Below, in pieces: positions 1 to 5,741 of a stretch of DNA of 6,465 nt (the first letter of the stretch is position 1; the number at the start of each line of letters is the position of its first letter). Both the position numbers and the translations under genes were made by a program. Origin of the DNA: JACCVL01 sp038233135. GTDB taxonomy: Bacteria > Actinomycetota > Actinomycetes > Propionibacteriales > Nocardioidaceae. Under the pieces are notes generated by a model. It saw nothing but the letters and a program-made list of their open reading frames with translations, did not search any database and was not told the DNA's origin. The stretch lies in contig JBBSMN010000171.1 of assembly GCA_038233135.1 (NCBI GenBank), positions 1-6,465 of the forward strand. Direction: 5' to 3'.

Positions 1-394
1 CCCACAGCACCGACACCGACTTCACCGGGGTGAACACCAGGTCGTAGCCGGCCACCGCCCGCCGTGCGCTGTCGGCGTAGACCGGGAACGGCCGACCCAA
101 CGACGCCACCCGTACGGCCTGCCGCGGAGACGACCCCAACCCCTGCTCGACGGTCACGATCTGCTCGGCGTCGGGATGCATCCCCTTCCCGAACAGCGCC
201 ACCACCTGGCGCTCCGACACCGGCCCGGACACCCCCAGGTCGGCCCCACCCGCCCCCAGCCACCGCCCCGGCGGGGTGCCCGTCGCGGTGTAGTAGCCCG
301 CAAGCCCCGCACCCCCTCGCCGCTGGTCGGCCGAGGCGACCTGGCGGGTCAGATACCGGTAGCCATCCCCAGCCGACAGCTTGTGCACCGTCAT
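1..394 (-). CDS. MobF (TrwC-type) conjugative relaxase, N-terminal part only
   Basis: I translated this frame by hand. It is open from an ATG at 394-392 to the left edge, giving 131 residues without a stop. The protein begins MTVHKLSAGDGYRYLTRQVA, the usual opening of actinobacterial TrwC-domain proteins. It continues with a Tyr pair (Y34-Y35) followed by GRWLG, the position of the catalytic tyrosines of TraI/TrwC. Next come a GVSGPVS..Q...LF.GKG segment and, at about residues 113-131, AGYDLVFTPVKSVSVLW, equivalent to the TrwC 'DLTFSAPKSVS' motif. Family members nick one strand at oriT and stay bound to its 5' end; many carry a C-terminal helicase and exceed 900 residues. The metal-binding His triad and any helicase lie outside the window. 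A GTG at 397-395, just before the ATG, is an alternative start, and no strong Shine-Dalgarno is visible. The gene reads away from the neighbouring tRNA, as expected for cargo of an element inserted there. Confidence 0.88.
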   Translation of the reverse strand, partial: MTVHKLSAGDGYRYLTRQVASADQRRGGAGLAGYYTATGTPPGRWLGAGGADLGVSGPVSERQVVALFGKGMHPDAEQIVTVEQGLGSSPRQAVRVASLGRPFPVYADSARRAVAGYDLVFTPVKSVSVLW

Positions 395-657
395 CACCGG
401 ACCGACACCCCCACGTGCTGTCTGGCATCGGGGGAGATCGGACCCTCACCTGGGCCACGCCCTGCACGGGCCGGGATGTGCCTCAGATCTGCATGTATCG
501 CGCCCTCGCCCCCGGGCGCTCGGTCCGACCCGGCGTGCTCCACGTGCATTAACGAACGGCATTCGACGGTCCCGAGCGGTACCTGACGGGCACTCACGGA
601 CAAGTCCAACACTCGGAGCAACATGCGCTGACCAGCGACGATGCCTGGTCAGGACGG
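395..657. other. Region between relaxase start and tRNA-Arg, no confident gene
   Basis: These 263 bases hold no gene I can support. On the minus strand an open frame of 76 codons (624-394) ends in TGA overlapping the relaxase ATG as TGATG. It has no recognisable domain, contains a TTA codon and uses about a quarter A/T-ending codons, unlike the clear genes here. Structural elements visible are an 8-bp palindrome CAGATCTG (484-491), a 6-bp inverted repeat GCGCCC/GGGCGC (500-505 and 514-519), a small GGAC-AA-GTCC repeat (599-608), and the stronger hairpin next to the tRNA listed separately. If the relaxase belongs to an integrated element, this stretch could hold its promoter, an attachment-site arm or oriT. 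That is inference. Confidence 0.4.
628..652. repeat. Perfect 8-bp inverted repeat just downstream of tRNA-Arg
   Basis: CTGACCAG (628-635) and CTGGTCAG (645-652) are exact reverse complements separated by 9 bases. The repeat starts 6 bases beyond the tRNA 3' end (658). A second, overlapping inverted repeat pairs TGCCTGG (642-648) with CCAGGCA (662-668), the latter inside the tRNA acceptor/T-arm. In the tRNA transcript the 628-652 repeat would form a hairpin, but no U-tract follows. It may therefore be a tRNA terminator or 3'-processing signal, or a recombinase-binding arm of an attachment site. The sequence alone does not decide. Confidence 0.55.
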
Positions 658-730
658 TGCCCCAGGCAGGATTCGAACCTGCGACCTGCCGCTTAGGAGG
701 CGGACGCTCTATCCCCTGAGCTACTGGGGC
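658..730 (-). tRNA. tRNA-Arg, anticodon CCU
   Basis: The minus strand folds as a complete 73-nt tRNA. The acceptor stem is GCCCCAG (730-724) with CTGGGGC (665-659), and the D-arm is GCTC/GAGC. The anticodon loop CTCCTAA has CCT at positions 34-36, reading AGG arginine codons. The T-arm is GCAGG-TTCGAAT-CCTGC, with discriminator A at 658. The outermost anticodon-stem pair (27-43) is a T/C mismatch; the other four pairs are intact. CCA is not encoded, since the next bases read CCG, so it must be added after transcription. tRNA-Arg genes are frequent attachment sites for tyrosine-recombinase integrases, and a conjugative relaxase gene begins 264 bases beyond this tRNA's 3' end, which fits that role. 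Confidence 0.96.
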
Positions 731-745
731 GGGGGTCGACGGCCG

Positions 746-774
746 GCTCTATCGGCTGGTCGCAACGGCCACAA
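746..774 (-). promoter_or_regulatory. Possible tRNA-Arg promoter
   Basis: On the minus strand, TTGTGG (774-769) and TAGAGC (751-746) are separated by 17 bases, a sigma-70-like spacing. A start about 7 bases further on would lie just upstream of the mature tRNA 5' end at 730. The -10 element lacks the conserved final T, so the match is weak and rests on spacing and position alone. Confidence 0.25.
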
Positions 775-785
775 CCGTACGGCAG

Positions 786-800
786 CGGCGGCGGCGGCGG
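786..800. repeat. (CGG)5 trinucleotide repeat
   Basis: Five exact CGG units lie immediately beyond the stop codon of the flavoprotein gene ending at 801. They are transcribed as CCG repeats and do not form an obvious terminator. Short tracts like this are common in GC-rich DNA and may vary in copy number through slippage. Confidence 0.6.
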
Positions 801-2030
801 TCAGCAGAGCGCGGCCACCACGGCCTGCCCGGCGCGGCGCCCGGACACGAGCGCTCCCTGGATGGACGCGGTGTCGCGATGGTCGCCCGCCACGTACAAC
901 CCGCCGTCCAGCTGCACGCCCTGGCGTAGCCGCAGGGGCGGCAGCATCGCCGGCAGTGCCTCCGCGATCGTGTAGGTGCGCACCAGTGACCAACCGTGCG
1001 TAGGCACACCGTAGACGAGCGAGAGCTGGCGGCGGACGTCCCGCTCGAGCTCGAGGCCGCGGTGCGCACCGACCACGGTCGCGGCGATCAAGCTGCCGTC
1101 CCGGCAGTAGGTCGGGGCAGCATCGCTCACGACGGCGGTGTTGACGATCGGCCCGCGGCGGTCACCGTCGAGGTGCAGCAGCGGGCGAGCGCCGGGCACC
1201 GGCGACACCTCCGCCCGGAAGTAGAGCGTGGTCAGAGACCGCATCAGTGGCGGGGGCAGGTCGCACAGCGTCGCGGCTGCCGACGGGCTCGCCGCCACGA
1301 CGACCGCGCGGGCCTGCCACTGCTGGTCAGCGGTCGCCACCAGGCCTGGTCGGACCAGCCGCACGGTGCTGTCCAGCCGGACGCAGCTGACGGGCAGCTG
1401 GGTGGCGAGCTGCTCGGGCAGGGCCTGCATGCCGGCCGCGGGCAGCGCGGGCGCGCCACGGACGAAGGTGCGCAGCAGCAGGTCCGCGAACAGCCGGGAC
1501 GTCTCCTGCCGGTCCTCGGCGAGCACCCCGGCGAGGAAGGGTTCGAGCACCGCGCGGCGCAGCTCGCCGTCAACGCCGGCGGTGTCGAGGGCCGCACCGT
1601 AGGCGATGTCGTGGCGGCCCCGCAGCCGAGCCGGCGCCGCCAGGCAGCCGACGGCGTAGCGGGCGAAGCGTAGCTTCTCGCGCAGCGAGCCCGTGGACCG
1701 ACTCAGCGCGCGCGCCGCGCCCAGCGGGTGCCGCCGCGGGTCGACCAGCAGGTGGGCGCCGTCGGCGCGTACCACCCGGACCCCGGCGTCGAACGGCTGC
1801 AGCTGAAGCCCTGCGACGTCGACCAGGCTGGGCACCGCCGGGTAGGCCGGGTTGAGAAGTTGGAAGCCGCGGTCGAGGAGCATCGAGTCCACCCGGTCGG
1901 TGCGAATGCGACCGCCGACCGCGTCTGCGGCCTCGAGCAGCACGACGTCGAGTCCGGCCCGGGCTACGACGCCGGCCGTGGTGAGACCGGCCAGCCCGGC
2001 GCCGATGACCACCACATCGGTGTGTTGCAC
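801..2030 (-). CDS. FAD-dependent amine-oxidase-type oxidoreductase
   Basis: This 409-residue soluble flavoprotein has a Rossmann dinucleotide-binding start: VVVIGAGLAGL (residues 6-16, G10-x-G12-x-x-G15), acidic E33 at the end of the second strand for the FAD ribose, then GGRIRT (39-44). This is the fingerprint of the amine oxidase / protoporphyrinogen oxidase / phytoene desaturase superfamily. The C-terminus carries the matching FAD-closing motif GLYVAGDHRDTASIQGAL (about 377-394) followed by SGRRAG. No signal peptide or membrane helix is evident, and the length is normal for the family. The substrate cannot be read from the sequence: nothing specifically indicates a polyamine, porphyrin or carotene. 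The start is GTG at 2030, placing the Rossmann strand six residues in; the ribosome binding site is weak. The gene follows the DUF1206 gene by 33 bases on the same strand, so they are probably co-transcribed. Confidence 0.88.
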   Translation of the reverse strand: MQHTDVVVIGAGLAGLTTAGVVARAGLDVVLLEAADAVGGRIRTDRVDSMLLDRGFQLLNPAYPAVPSLVDVAGLQLQPFDAGVRVVRADGAHLLVDPRRHPLGAARALSRSTGSLREKLRFARYAVGCLAAPARLRGRHDIAYGAALDTAGVDGELRRAVLEPFLAGVLAEDRQETSRLFADLLLRTFVRGAPALPAAGMQALPEQLATQLPVSCVRLDSTVRLVRPGLVATADQQWQARAVVVAASPSAAATLCDLPPPLMRSLTTLYFRAEVSPVPGARPLLHLDGDRRGPIVNTAVVSDAAPTYCRDGSLIAATVVGAHRGLELERDVRRQLSLVYGVPTHGWSLVRTYTIAEALPAMLPPLRLRQGVQLDGGLYVAGDHRDTASIQGALVSGRRAGQAVVAALC

Positions 2031-2063
2031 CGCTCGACGCTACCGGGTCGCGGTCGGCGCAAC

Positions 2064-2834
2064 TCAGCCCGCCGGGTGGCGCGCCCAGCCGAAGCAGTAC
2101 AGCCCGTACGCGGCGAGGCCGACCCCGGTGACGCAGACGATGACCGGTCCGAACGGTTGGTCCAGCACGGTACGTAGCGCCGCGTCGAGCCCGCCGGCCT
2201 TCTTGGGGTCATACTTCCAGGCCGCCCAGACGAACAGGCCACCCACCGCGCCCAGTCCGAGAGCCTTCGCGACGTAGCCGACCTGACCCACGCGGATGAG
2301 CGCGCTGACGGAGCCGCCGGACGTGGCCTGGTCGTCGAGGTCCTCGGTGAACCGGGCGGTGACTCCCTTGACGACCTTGGCGACGGCAACGGCCGCGACA
2401 CCGAGCCCGATCGCGGCCACCAGCCAGCGGCCGAGGGTGACCTGCACCAGCTCGTTGGTGAAGCCCGTCTTGCTGGAGCTGCCGCCGATACCGGCGGCGG
2501 TGCTGAGCGCCAACCAGGCCAAGGAGAGGTAGACCACGACGCGGAAGGCAGATTCGAGGCGTTTGCGGGTGCGGCCGTCCTCACGCCACCCGTAGCCGGC
2601 GACGGCCTCCAGCGCCTGCCACAGCGCGAGCAACAGCAGACCCGCGGCGGCCAGCCAGAGGACGGCTGTCCCCGCGGTGGTCTGAGCCATGTCGTGCAGT
2701 GCACCGCTGGAGCTCTGCGACGACCCCTGGAATGCCAGTTTGACCGCGATGCCCGCAAACAGCAGATGCATGGCACCGTAGGCGATCAGCCACCCGCATC
2801 CCCAGGTCGAGGGCTCGCGAGGCCTTGACCTCAC
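2064..2834 (-). CDS. DUF1206 integral membrane protein, N-terminus probably frameshifted
   Basis: As drawn from a GTG at 2834 the product has 256 residues and six hydrophobic helices, at about 15-36, 54-81, 97-117, 136-157, 181-205 and 227-250. They form three helix-pair repeats; the second helix of each pair follows a pattern of L..Q..G...L then a G-rich helix. This triplicated layout is that of DUF1206, a family of unknown function common in actinobacteria. The first repeat appears broken. The frame one step over, starting ATG at 2868 (MTDRNVDPPSPGEVKASRAL), ends in LGMRV exactly where this frame begins LIAYGAMHLLFAG. The analogous position in repeat three reads IRVGQVGYV. Joining the frames near 2790 gives about 268 residues, whereas the GTG start gives an odd polar leader and has no Shine-Dalgarno. 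So the true gene is probably 2064-2868 with either a sequencing error or a real frameshift. It lies 33 bases upstream of the flavoprotein gene. Confidence 0.82.
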   Translation of the reverse strand: MRSRPREPSTWGCGWLIAYGAMHLLFAGIAVKLAFQGSSQSSSGALHDMAQTTAGTAVLWLAAAGLLLLALWQALEAVAGYGWREDGRTRKRLESAFRVVVYLSLAWLALSTAAGIGGSSSKTGFTNELVQVTLGRWLVAAIGLGVAAVAVAKVVKGVTARFTEDLDDQATSGGSVSALIRVGQVGYVAKALGLGAVGGLFVWAAWKYDPKKAGGLDAALRTVLDQPFGPVIVCVTGVGLAAYGLYCFGWARHPAG

Positions 2835-2868
2835 CGGGAGAAGGCGGGTCGACGTTGCGGTCGGTCAT

Positions 2869-2990
2869 GCAGGCGATGATGGCCGCCATGAGCGACGACG
2901 GGCAAACCGCCCGGCTCCCTCCACGATCGCGATCCGCGCATTTCGTACCTCCGCGGCTCGTCCGGCGGGGCATCGGGCAGACTCCGCGAC
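2869..2990. promoter_or_regulatory. Divergent promoter region with 10-bp palindrome
   Basis: This gap separates two outward-reading operons (DUF1206 plus flavoprotein leftward, gpr plus PYROXD2-like rightward), so it must contain at least one promoter for each. A perfect palindrome GATCGCGATC sits at 2925-2934, roughly central, and could be an operator for a dimeric repressor. No convincing -35/-10 pair is visible on either strand. No regulator gene adjoins it, so any link to a regulator is inference. For the leftward gene, an ATG at 2889 in the same frame is an alternative to that at 2868. Confidence 0.4.
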
Positions 2991-4031
2991 ATGGACGTGC
3001 TCGACACCTACCTCCCCGCCGGTGACCGTTACGACTCGATGACCTATCGCCGCTGCGGGCGCAGCGGGCTCGACCTGCCCGCGGTGTCGCTCGGGCTGTG
3101 GCACAACTTCGGCGACGACTTGCCGCTGGCCACCCAGCGGGCCACCCTGCGCCGCGCCTTCGACCTCGGCGTGACGCACTTCGACCTTGCCAACAACTAC
3201 GGCCCGCCGTACGGCAGCGCGGAGACCAACTTCGGCCGGCTGTTCCGCGAGGACTTCGCCCGGCTGCGCCACGAGCTGGTGATCTCCACCAAGGCCGGGT
3301 ATGACATGTGGCCCGGCCCGTACGGCGACCACGGCTCGCGCAAGTACCTGCTGGACAGCCTCGACCAGTCGCTCACCCGGATGGGGCTCGACCACGTCGA
3401 CATCTTCTACAGCCACCGCGTCGACCCCGCCACCCCGCTGGAAGAGACGATGGGGGCGCTGGACACCGCGGTGCGCCAGGGCAAGACCCGCTACGTCGGC
3501 ATCTCGTCGTACGGGCCGCAACGCACCCGGGAGGCGGCAGCGATCCTGCGCGACCTAGGCACGCCGCTGCTGATCCATCAGCCGTCGTACTCGATGCTCA
3601 ACCGCTGGATCGAGGACGACGGCCTGCTCGACGTGCTGTCCGACGAGGGCGTCGGGTGCATCGCGTTCTCGCCACTGGCGCAGGGCCTGCTCACCGACCG
3701 CTACCTCGACGGGGTGCCCGCGGACTCCCGCGCGGGGCAGGGCAAGACCGTCGACGACGAGATGCTCTCGGAGGAGAACCTCGGCCATGTGCGGGCGCTG
3801 AACGAGGTGGCCGCCGCCCGCGGTCAGTCGCTGGCCCACCTTGCTCTGGCGTGGGCGCTGCGCGACGAACGGGTGACGACCGTGCTGATCGGGGCGAGCA
3901 GCGTGCGCCAGCTCGAGCAGAACGTCGCCGCCCTCGATCGGCTGGACTTCACCGCGGACGAGCTCGCCGAGATCGACCGGCACGCGGTCGAGTCGGGCAT
4001 CAACCTGTGGGCGGCGTCGAGCCAGGCCTGA
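2991..4031 (+). CDS. gpr: Aldo/keto reductase, L-glyceraldehyde-3-phosphate reductase type (Gpr/YghZ, AKR14)
   Basis: The 346-residue product follows E. coli YghZ/Gpr from memory almost end to end and at the same length. Shared blocks include YRRCGRSGL, SLGLWHNFG (33-41), THFDLANNYGPP (62-73), FGRLFREDF (81-89), STKAGYDMWPGPYG (99-112), SRKYLL, VDIFYSHRVD, LIHQPSYSMLNRW, GCIAFSPLAQGLLT and VLIGAS. The aldo/keto reductase tetrad is complete: D65, Y70, K101 and H142. The C-terminal VLIGAS...QLEQNVAAL segment is the NADPH phosphate-binding region. Family members are cytosolic (alpha/beta)8 barrels that reduce L-glyceraldehyde 3-phosphate and other aldehydes such as methylglyoxal; related proteins are also annotated as KCNAB-like or MgrA. 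The ATG at 2991 gives an N-terminus 4 residues longer than YghZ before the shared Y-R-x-C-G. The ribosome binding site is weak. The gene is first in an operon, followed after 13 bases by an FAD oxidoreductase. The substrate in this organism is inferred from family only. Confidence 0.93.
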   Translation: MDVLDTYLPAGDRYDSMTYRRCGRSGLDLPAVSLGLWHNFGDDLPLATQRATLRRAFDLGVTHFDLANNYGPPYGSAETNFGRLFREDFARLRHELVISTKAGYDMWPGPYGDHGSRKYLLDSLDQSLTRMGLDHVDIFYSHRVDPATPLEETMGALDTAVRQGKTRYVGISSYGPQRTREAAAILRDLGTPLLIHQPSYSMLNRWIEDDGLLDVLSDEGVGCIAFSPLAQGLLTDRYLDGVPADSRAGQGKTVDDEMLSEENLGHVRALNEVAAARGQSLAHLALAWALRDERVTTVLIGASSVRQLEQNVAALDRLDFTADELAEIDRHAVESGINLWAASSQA

Positions 4032-4033
4032 CC

Positions 4034-4039
4034 AGAAGG
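4034..4039 (+). promoter_or_regulatory. Ribosome binding site of the PYROXD2-like gene
   Basis: AGAAGG lies 5 bases before GTG at 4045 and 8 bases before a second in-frame GTG at 4048. It is one of the better Shine-Dalgarno matches in the window. It sits entirely in the 13-base gap after the gpr stop and supports translation of the second gene from the same message. Either GTG could be the start; the difference is one residue. Confidence 0.65.
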
Positions 4040-4044
4040 CGGCA

Positions 4045-5682
4045 GTGGTGATTGACCGGCAGTACGACGCGGTCGTGATCGGCGGCGGGCACAACGGCCT
4101 CGTCGCGGCGGCCTACCTCGCCCGCGAGGGCCTGTCCACGCTGGTGCTGGAGGCCCGCGATGTCGTGGGGGGCGCAGCGGTCAGCGAGCACCCCTTCGGC
4201 CCCGACTACACCGTCTCGATGCTCAGCTATGTCGTGTCGCTGCTGCCGCCGACGCTCGTGCGTGACCTGCGGCTGGCCGAGCACGGCTACCACGTCTTCC
4301 CCCAAGGCCCCTACTTCGCGCCCCGGCGCGACGGTCGGTACCTGCAGCTGCCCCGCGATCGCGCCGCCCGCCGTGAGCAGATCGCTGCGTTCTCCGCGAC
4401 CGATGCCGACGCGTACGACCGGTGGGACGACTGGCTCGACCGGCTCGGCGCCATTCTGGGACCGTTGCTTCAGCAGGTGCCGCCGCGTCTCGGATCGCAC
4501 CGCCCGGGCGATCTGCTGAGGCAGGCGGGGCTGCTCCGGCTGCTGCGCGACGTGGACGAGCGGGCGGCGGTCGACATCACCCGGCTGCTGACGTCGAGCA
4601 TCGCCGACCTCGTCGAGGACCGCTTCTCCTCCGACGCGGTGCGCGGTGCGCTAGCGGTCTCCGGGGTGATCGGCACCTGGGCCGGTCCCCGCTCCGCCGG
4701 CACGGCGTACGTCATGGCCCACCACCACATCGGCGACCTCGGCGACGGCCAGGTCGGCGCCTGGGGCTTCCCTCGCGGCGGCATGGGCGGGGTCACCCAG
4801 GCGCTGGCCGCCTCCGCGCGTGCGTTCGGCGCCGAGATCCGCACCGGCGCGCCGGTCGCACAGATCCGCACCCTGCCGGGCAGCGACGGCCCCGTCGCCA
4901 CGGGCGTGCTGCTGGACAGCGGCGAGGAGATCACCGCGCCGATCGTGGTCACGACCGCGCATCCACAGATCTCGTTCCTGCGGCTGCTGTCGCCCGACCT
5001 GCTGCCGGCGGACTTCGTCGACGACATCAGGACCTGGAAAACCCGCAGTGGAACGGTCAAGATCAACCTCGCCCTGGACAGGCTGCCGACGTTCACCAGC
5101 CACGCCGACTTCGACCCGCAGGTGCACGGCGGCACGATCGTGCTGGCCGACAGCCTCGACGACATCGAGGAGGCCTTCCAGGATGCCGCCGTCGGGCGCG
5201 CTGCCGCTCAGCCGTTCGCCGACATCTGCATCCCGTCGGTGTTCGACGACTCGCTCGCCCCGTCCGGACACCACGTCATGAGCATGTTCACCCAGTGGGT
5301 GCCGCACGCGTGGAGCAGCACGCCGGACAGCGGGCAGCTGGACGCGTACGTGGATCGGGTCATCGCCCGCATGGATGACATCGCCCCCGGGTTCACCGAC
5401 TCCATTGTCGACAGGGTCGTCATCGGCCCGTACGAGATGGAACATGAGTACGGCCTCATCGGCGGCAACATCTTCCACGGCGAGCTGTCGCCCGGGCAGC
5501 TGTTCCATGCCCGGCCGGCGGCCGGGTTCGCCGACCTGCGGACGCCGGTGGCTGGTCTTTACCAGGCCGGTTCGTCCACCCACGGCGGTGGCGGAGTGAC
5601 CGGCATCCCCGGTCGCAACGTCGCGCGCCAGATTGTCGGCGACCACCGCATCCGCCGGTGGGGCCGCAAGCAGCGGCGGTGA
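4045..5682 (+). CDS. PYROXD2/CrtI-like NAD(P)/FAD-dependent oxidoreductase
   Basis: The 545-residue flavoprotein opens YDAVVIGGGHNGLVAAAYLA (7-26), with G13-x-G15-x-x-G18, then E36 and GGAAVS (42-47) for FAD binding. The GGGHNG variant, the GNIFHGELS motif (about 474-482), ARPAAGFADLRTP, and the closing motif GLYQAGSSTHGGGGVTGIPG (about 504-523) followed by RN are characteristic of the COG1233 branch typified by vertebrate PYROXD2 rather than of true phytoene desaturases. Length fits that branch (PYROXD2 is about 580 residues). No signal peptide or membrane helix is seen; the last 12 residues are strongly basic (RIRRWGRKQRR). The reaction is unknown for bacterial members; automated annotation often says 'phytoene dehydrogenase', but no other carotenoid gene is present here. 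It begins 13 bases after gpr, so the two are probably co-transcribed, and it ends next to a strong hairpin. Confidence 0.9.
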   Translation: MVIDRQYDAVVIGGGHNGLVAAAYLAREGLSTLVLEARDVVGGAAVSEHPFGPDYTVSMLSYVVSLLPPTLVRDLRLAEHGYHVFPQGPYFAPRRDGRYLQLPRDRAARREQIAAFSATDADAYDRWDDWLDRLGAILGPLLQQVPPRLGSHRPGDLLRQAGLLRLLRDVDERAAVDITRLLTSSIADLVEDRFSSDAVRGALAVSGVIGTWAGPRSAGTAYVMAHHHIGDLGDGQVGAWGFPRGGMGGVTQALAASARAFGAEIRTGAPVAQIRTLPGSDGPVATGVLLDSGEEITAPIVVTTAHPQISFLRLLSPDLLPADFVDDIRTWKTRSGTVKINLALDRLPTFTSHADFDPQVHGGTIVLADSLDDIEEAFQDAAVGRAAAQPFADICIPSVFDDSLAPSGHHVMSMFTQWVPHAWSSTPDSGQLDAYVDRVIARMDDIAPGFTDSIVDRVVIGPYEMEHEYGLIGGNIFHGELSPGQLFHARPAAGFADLRTPVAGLYQAGSSTHGGGGVTGIPGRNVARQIVGDHRIRRWGRKQRR

Positions 5683-5707
5683 CCGATCGCCGGCAGCCGG
5701 CGACCGG
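5683..5707. terminator. GC-rich hairpin, probable bidirectional terminator
   Basis: The inverted repeat begins at the base after the stop codon of the PYROXD2-like gene. Seven perfect pairs, TCGCCGG (5687-5693) with CCGGCGA (5697-5703), enclose a CAG loop. After one A/C mismatch, three more pairs extend the stem to 11 positions. No U-tract follows on either strand, as is frequent for actinobacterial terminators. Its place in the 59-base gap between convergent genes fits termination from both sides. Confidence 0.65.
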
Positions 5708-5741
5708 CGCTGCGACAGCGCGGGCCGTGCCGGGGCTGACA

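Noticed and set aside
64..719. Overlapping plus-strand open frames opposite the relaxase and tRNA
   Set aside because: They are proline/arginine-rich translations without domains, antisense to a clear relaxase and a tRNA; one would cross the tRNA gene.
801..2030. Protoporphyrinogen oxidase (HemY) for the first flavoprotein
   Set aside because: Only superfamily-level FAD motifs match; no haem genes adjoin it, so a specific name is not supported.
996..2277. Long plus-strand open frames opposite the flavoprotein and DUF1206 genes
   Set aside because: GC-rich antisense frames stay open by codon bias. Their translations show no motif, while the minus-strand frames carry clear FAD-binding and membrane-repeat signatures.
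4045..5682. True phytoene desaturase (CrtI) and a carotenoid cluster
   Set aside because: Motifs fit the PYROXD2-like branch better, and no phytoene synthase, GGPP synthase or cyclase gene is in the window.
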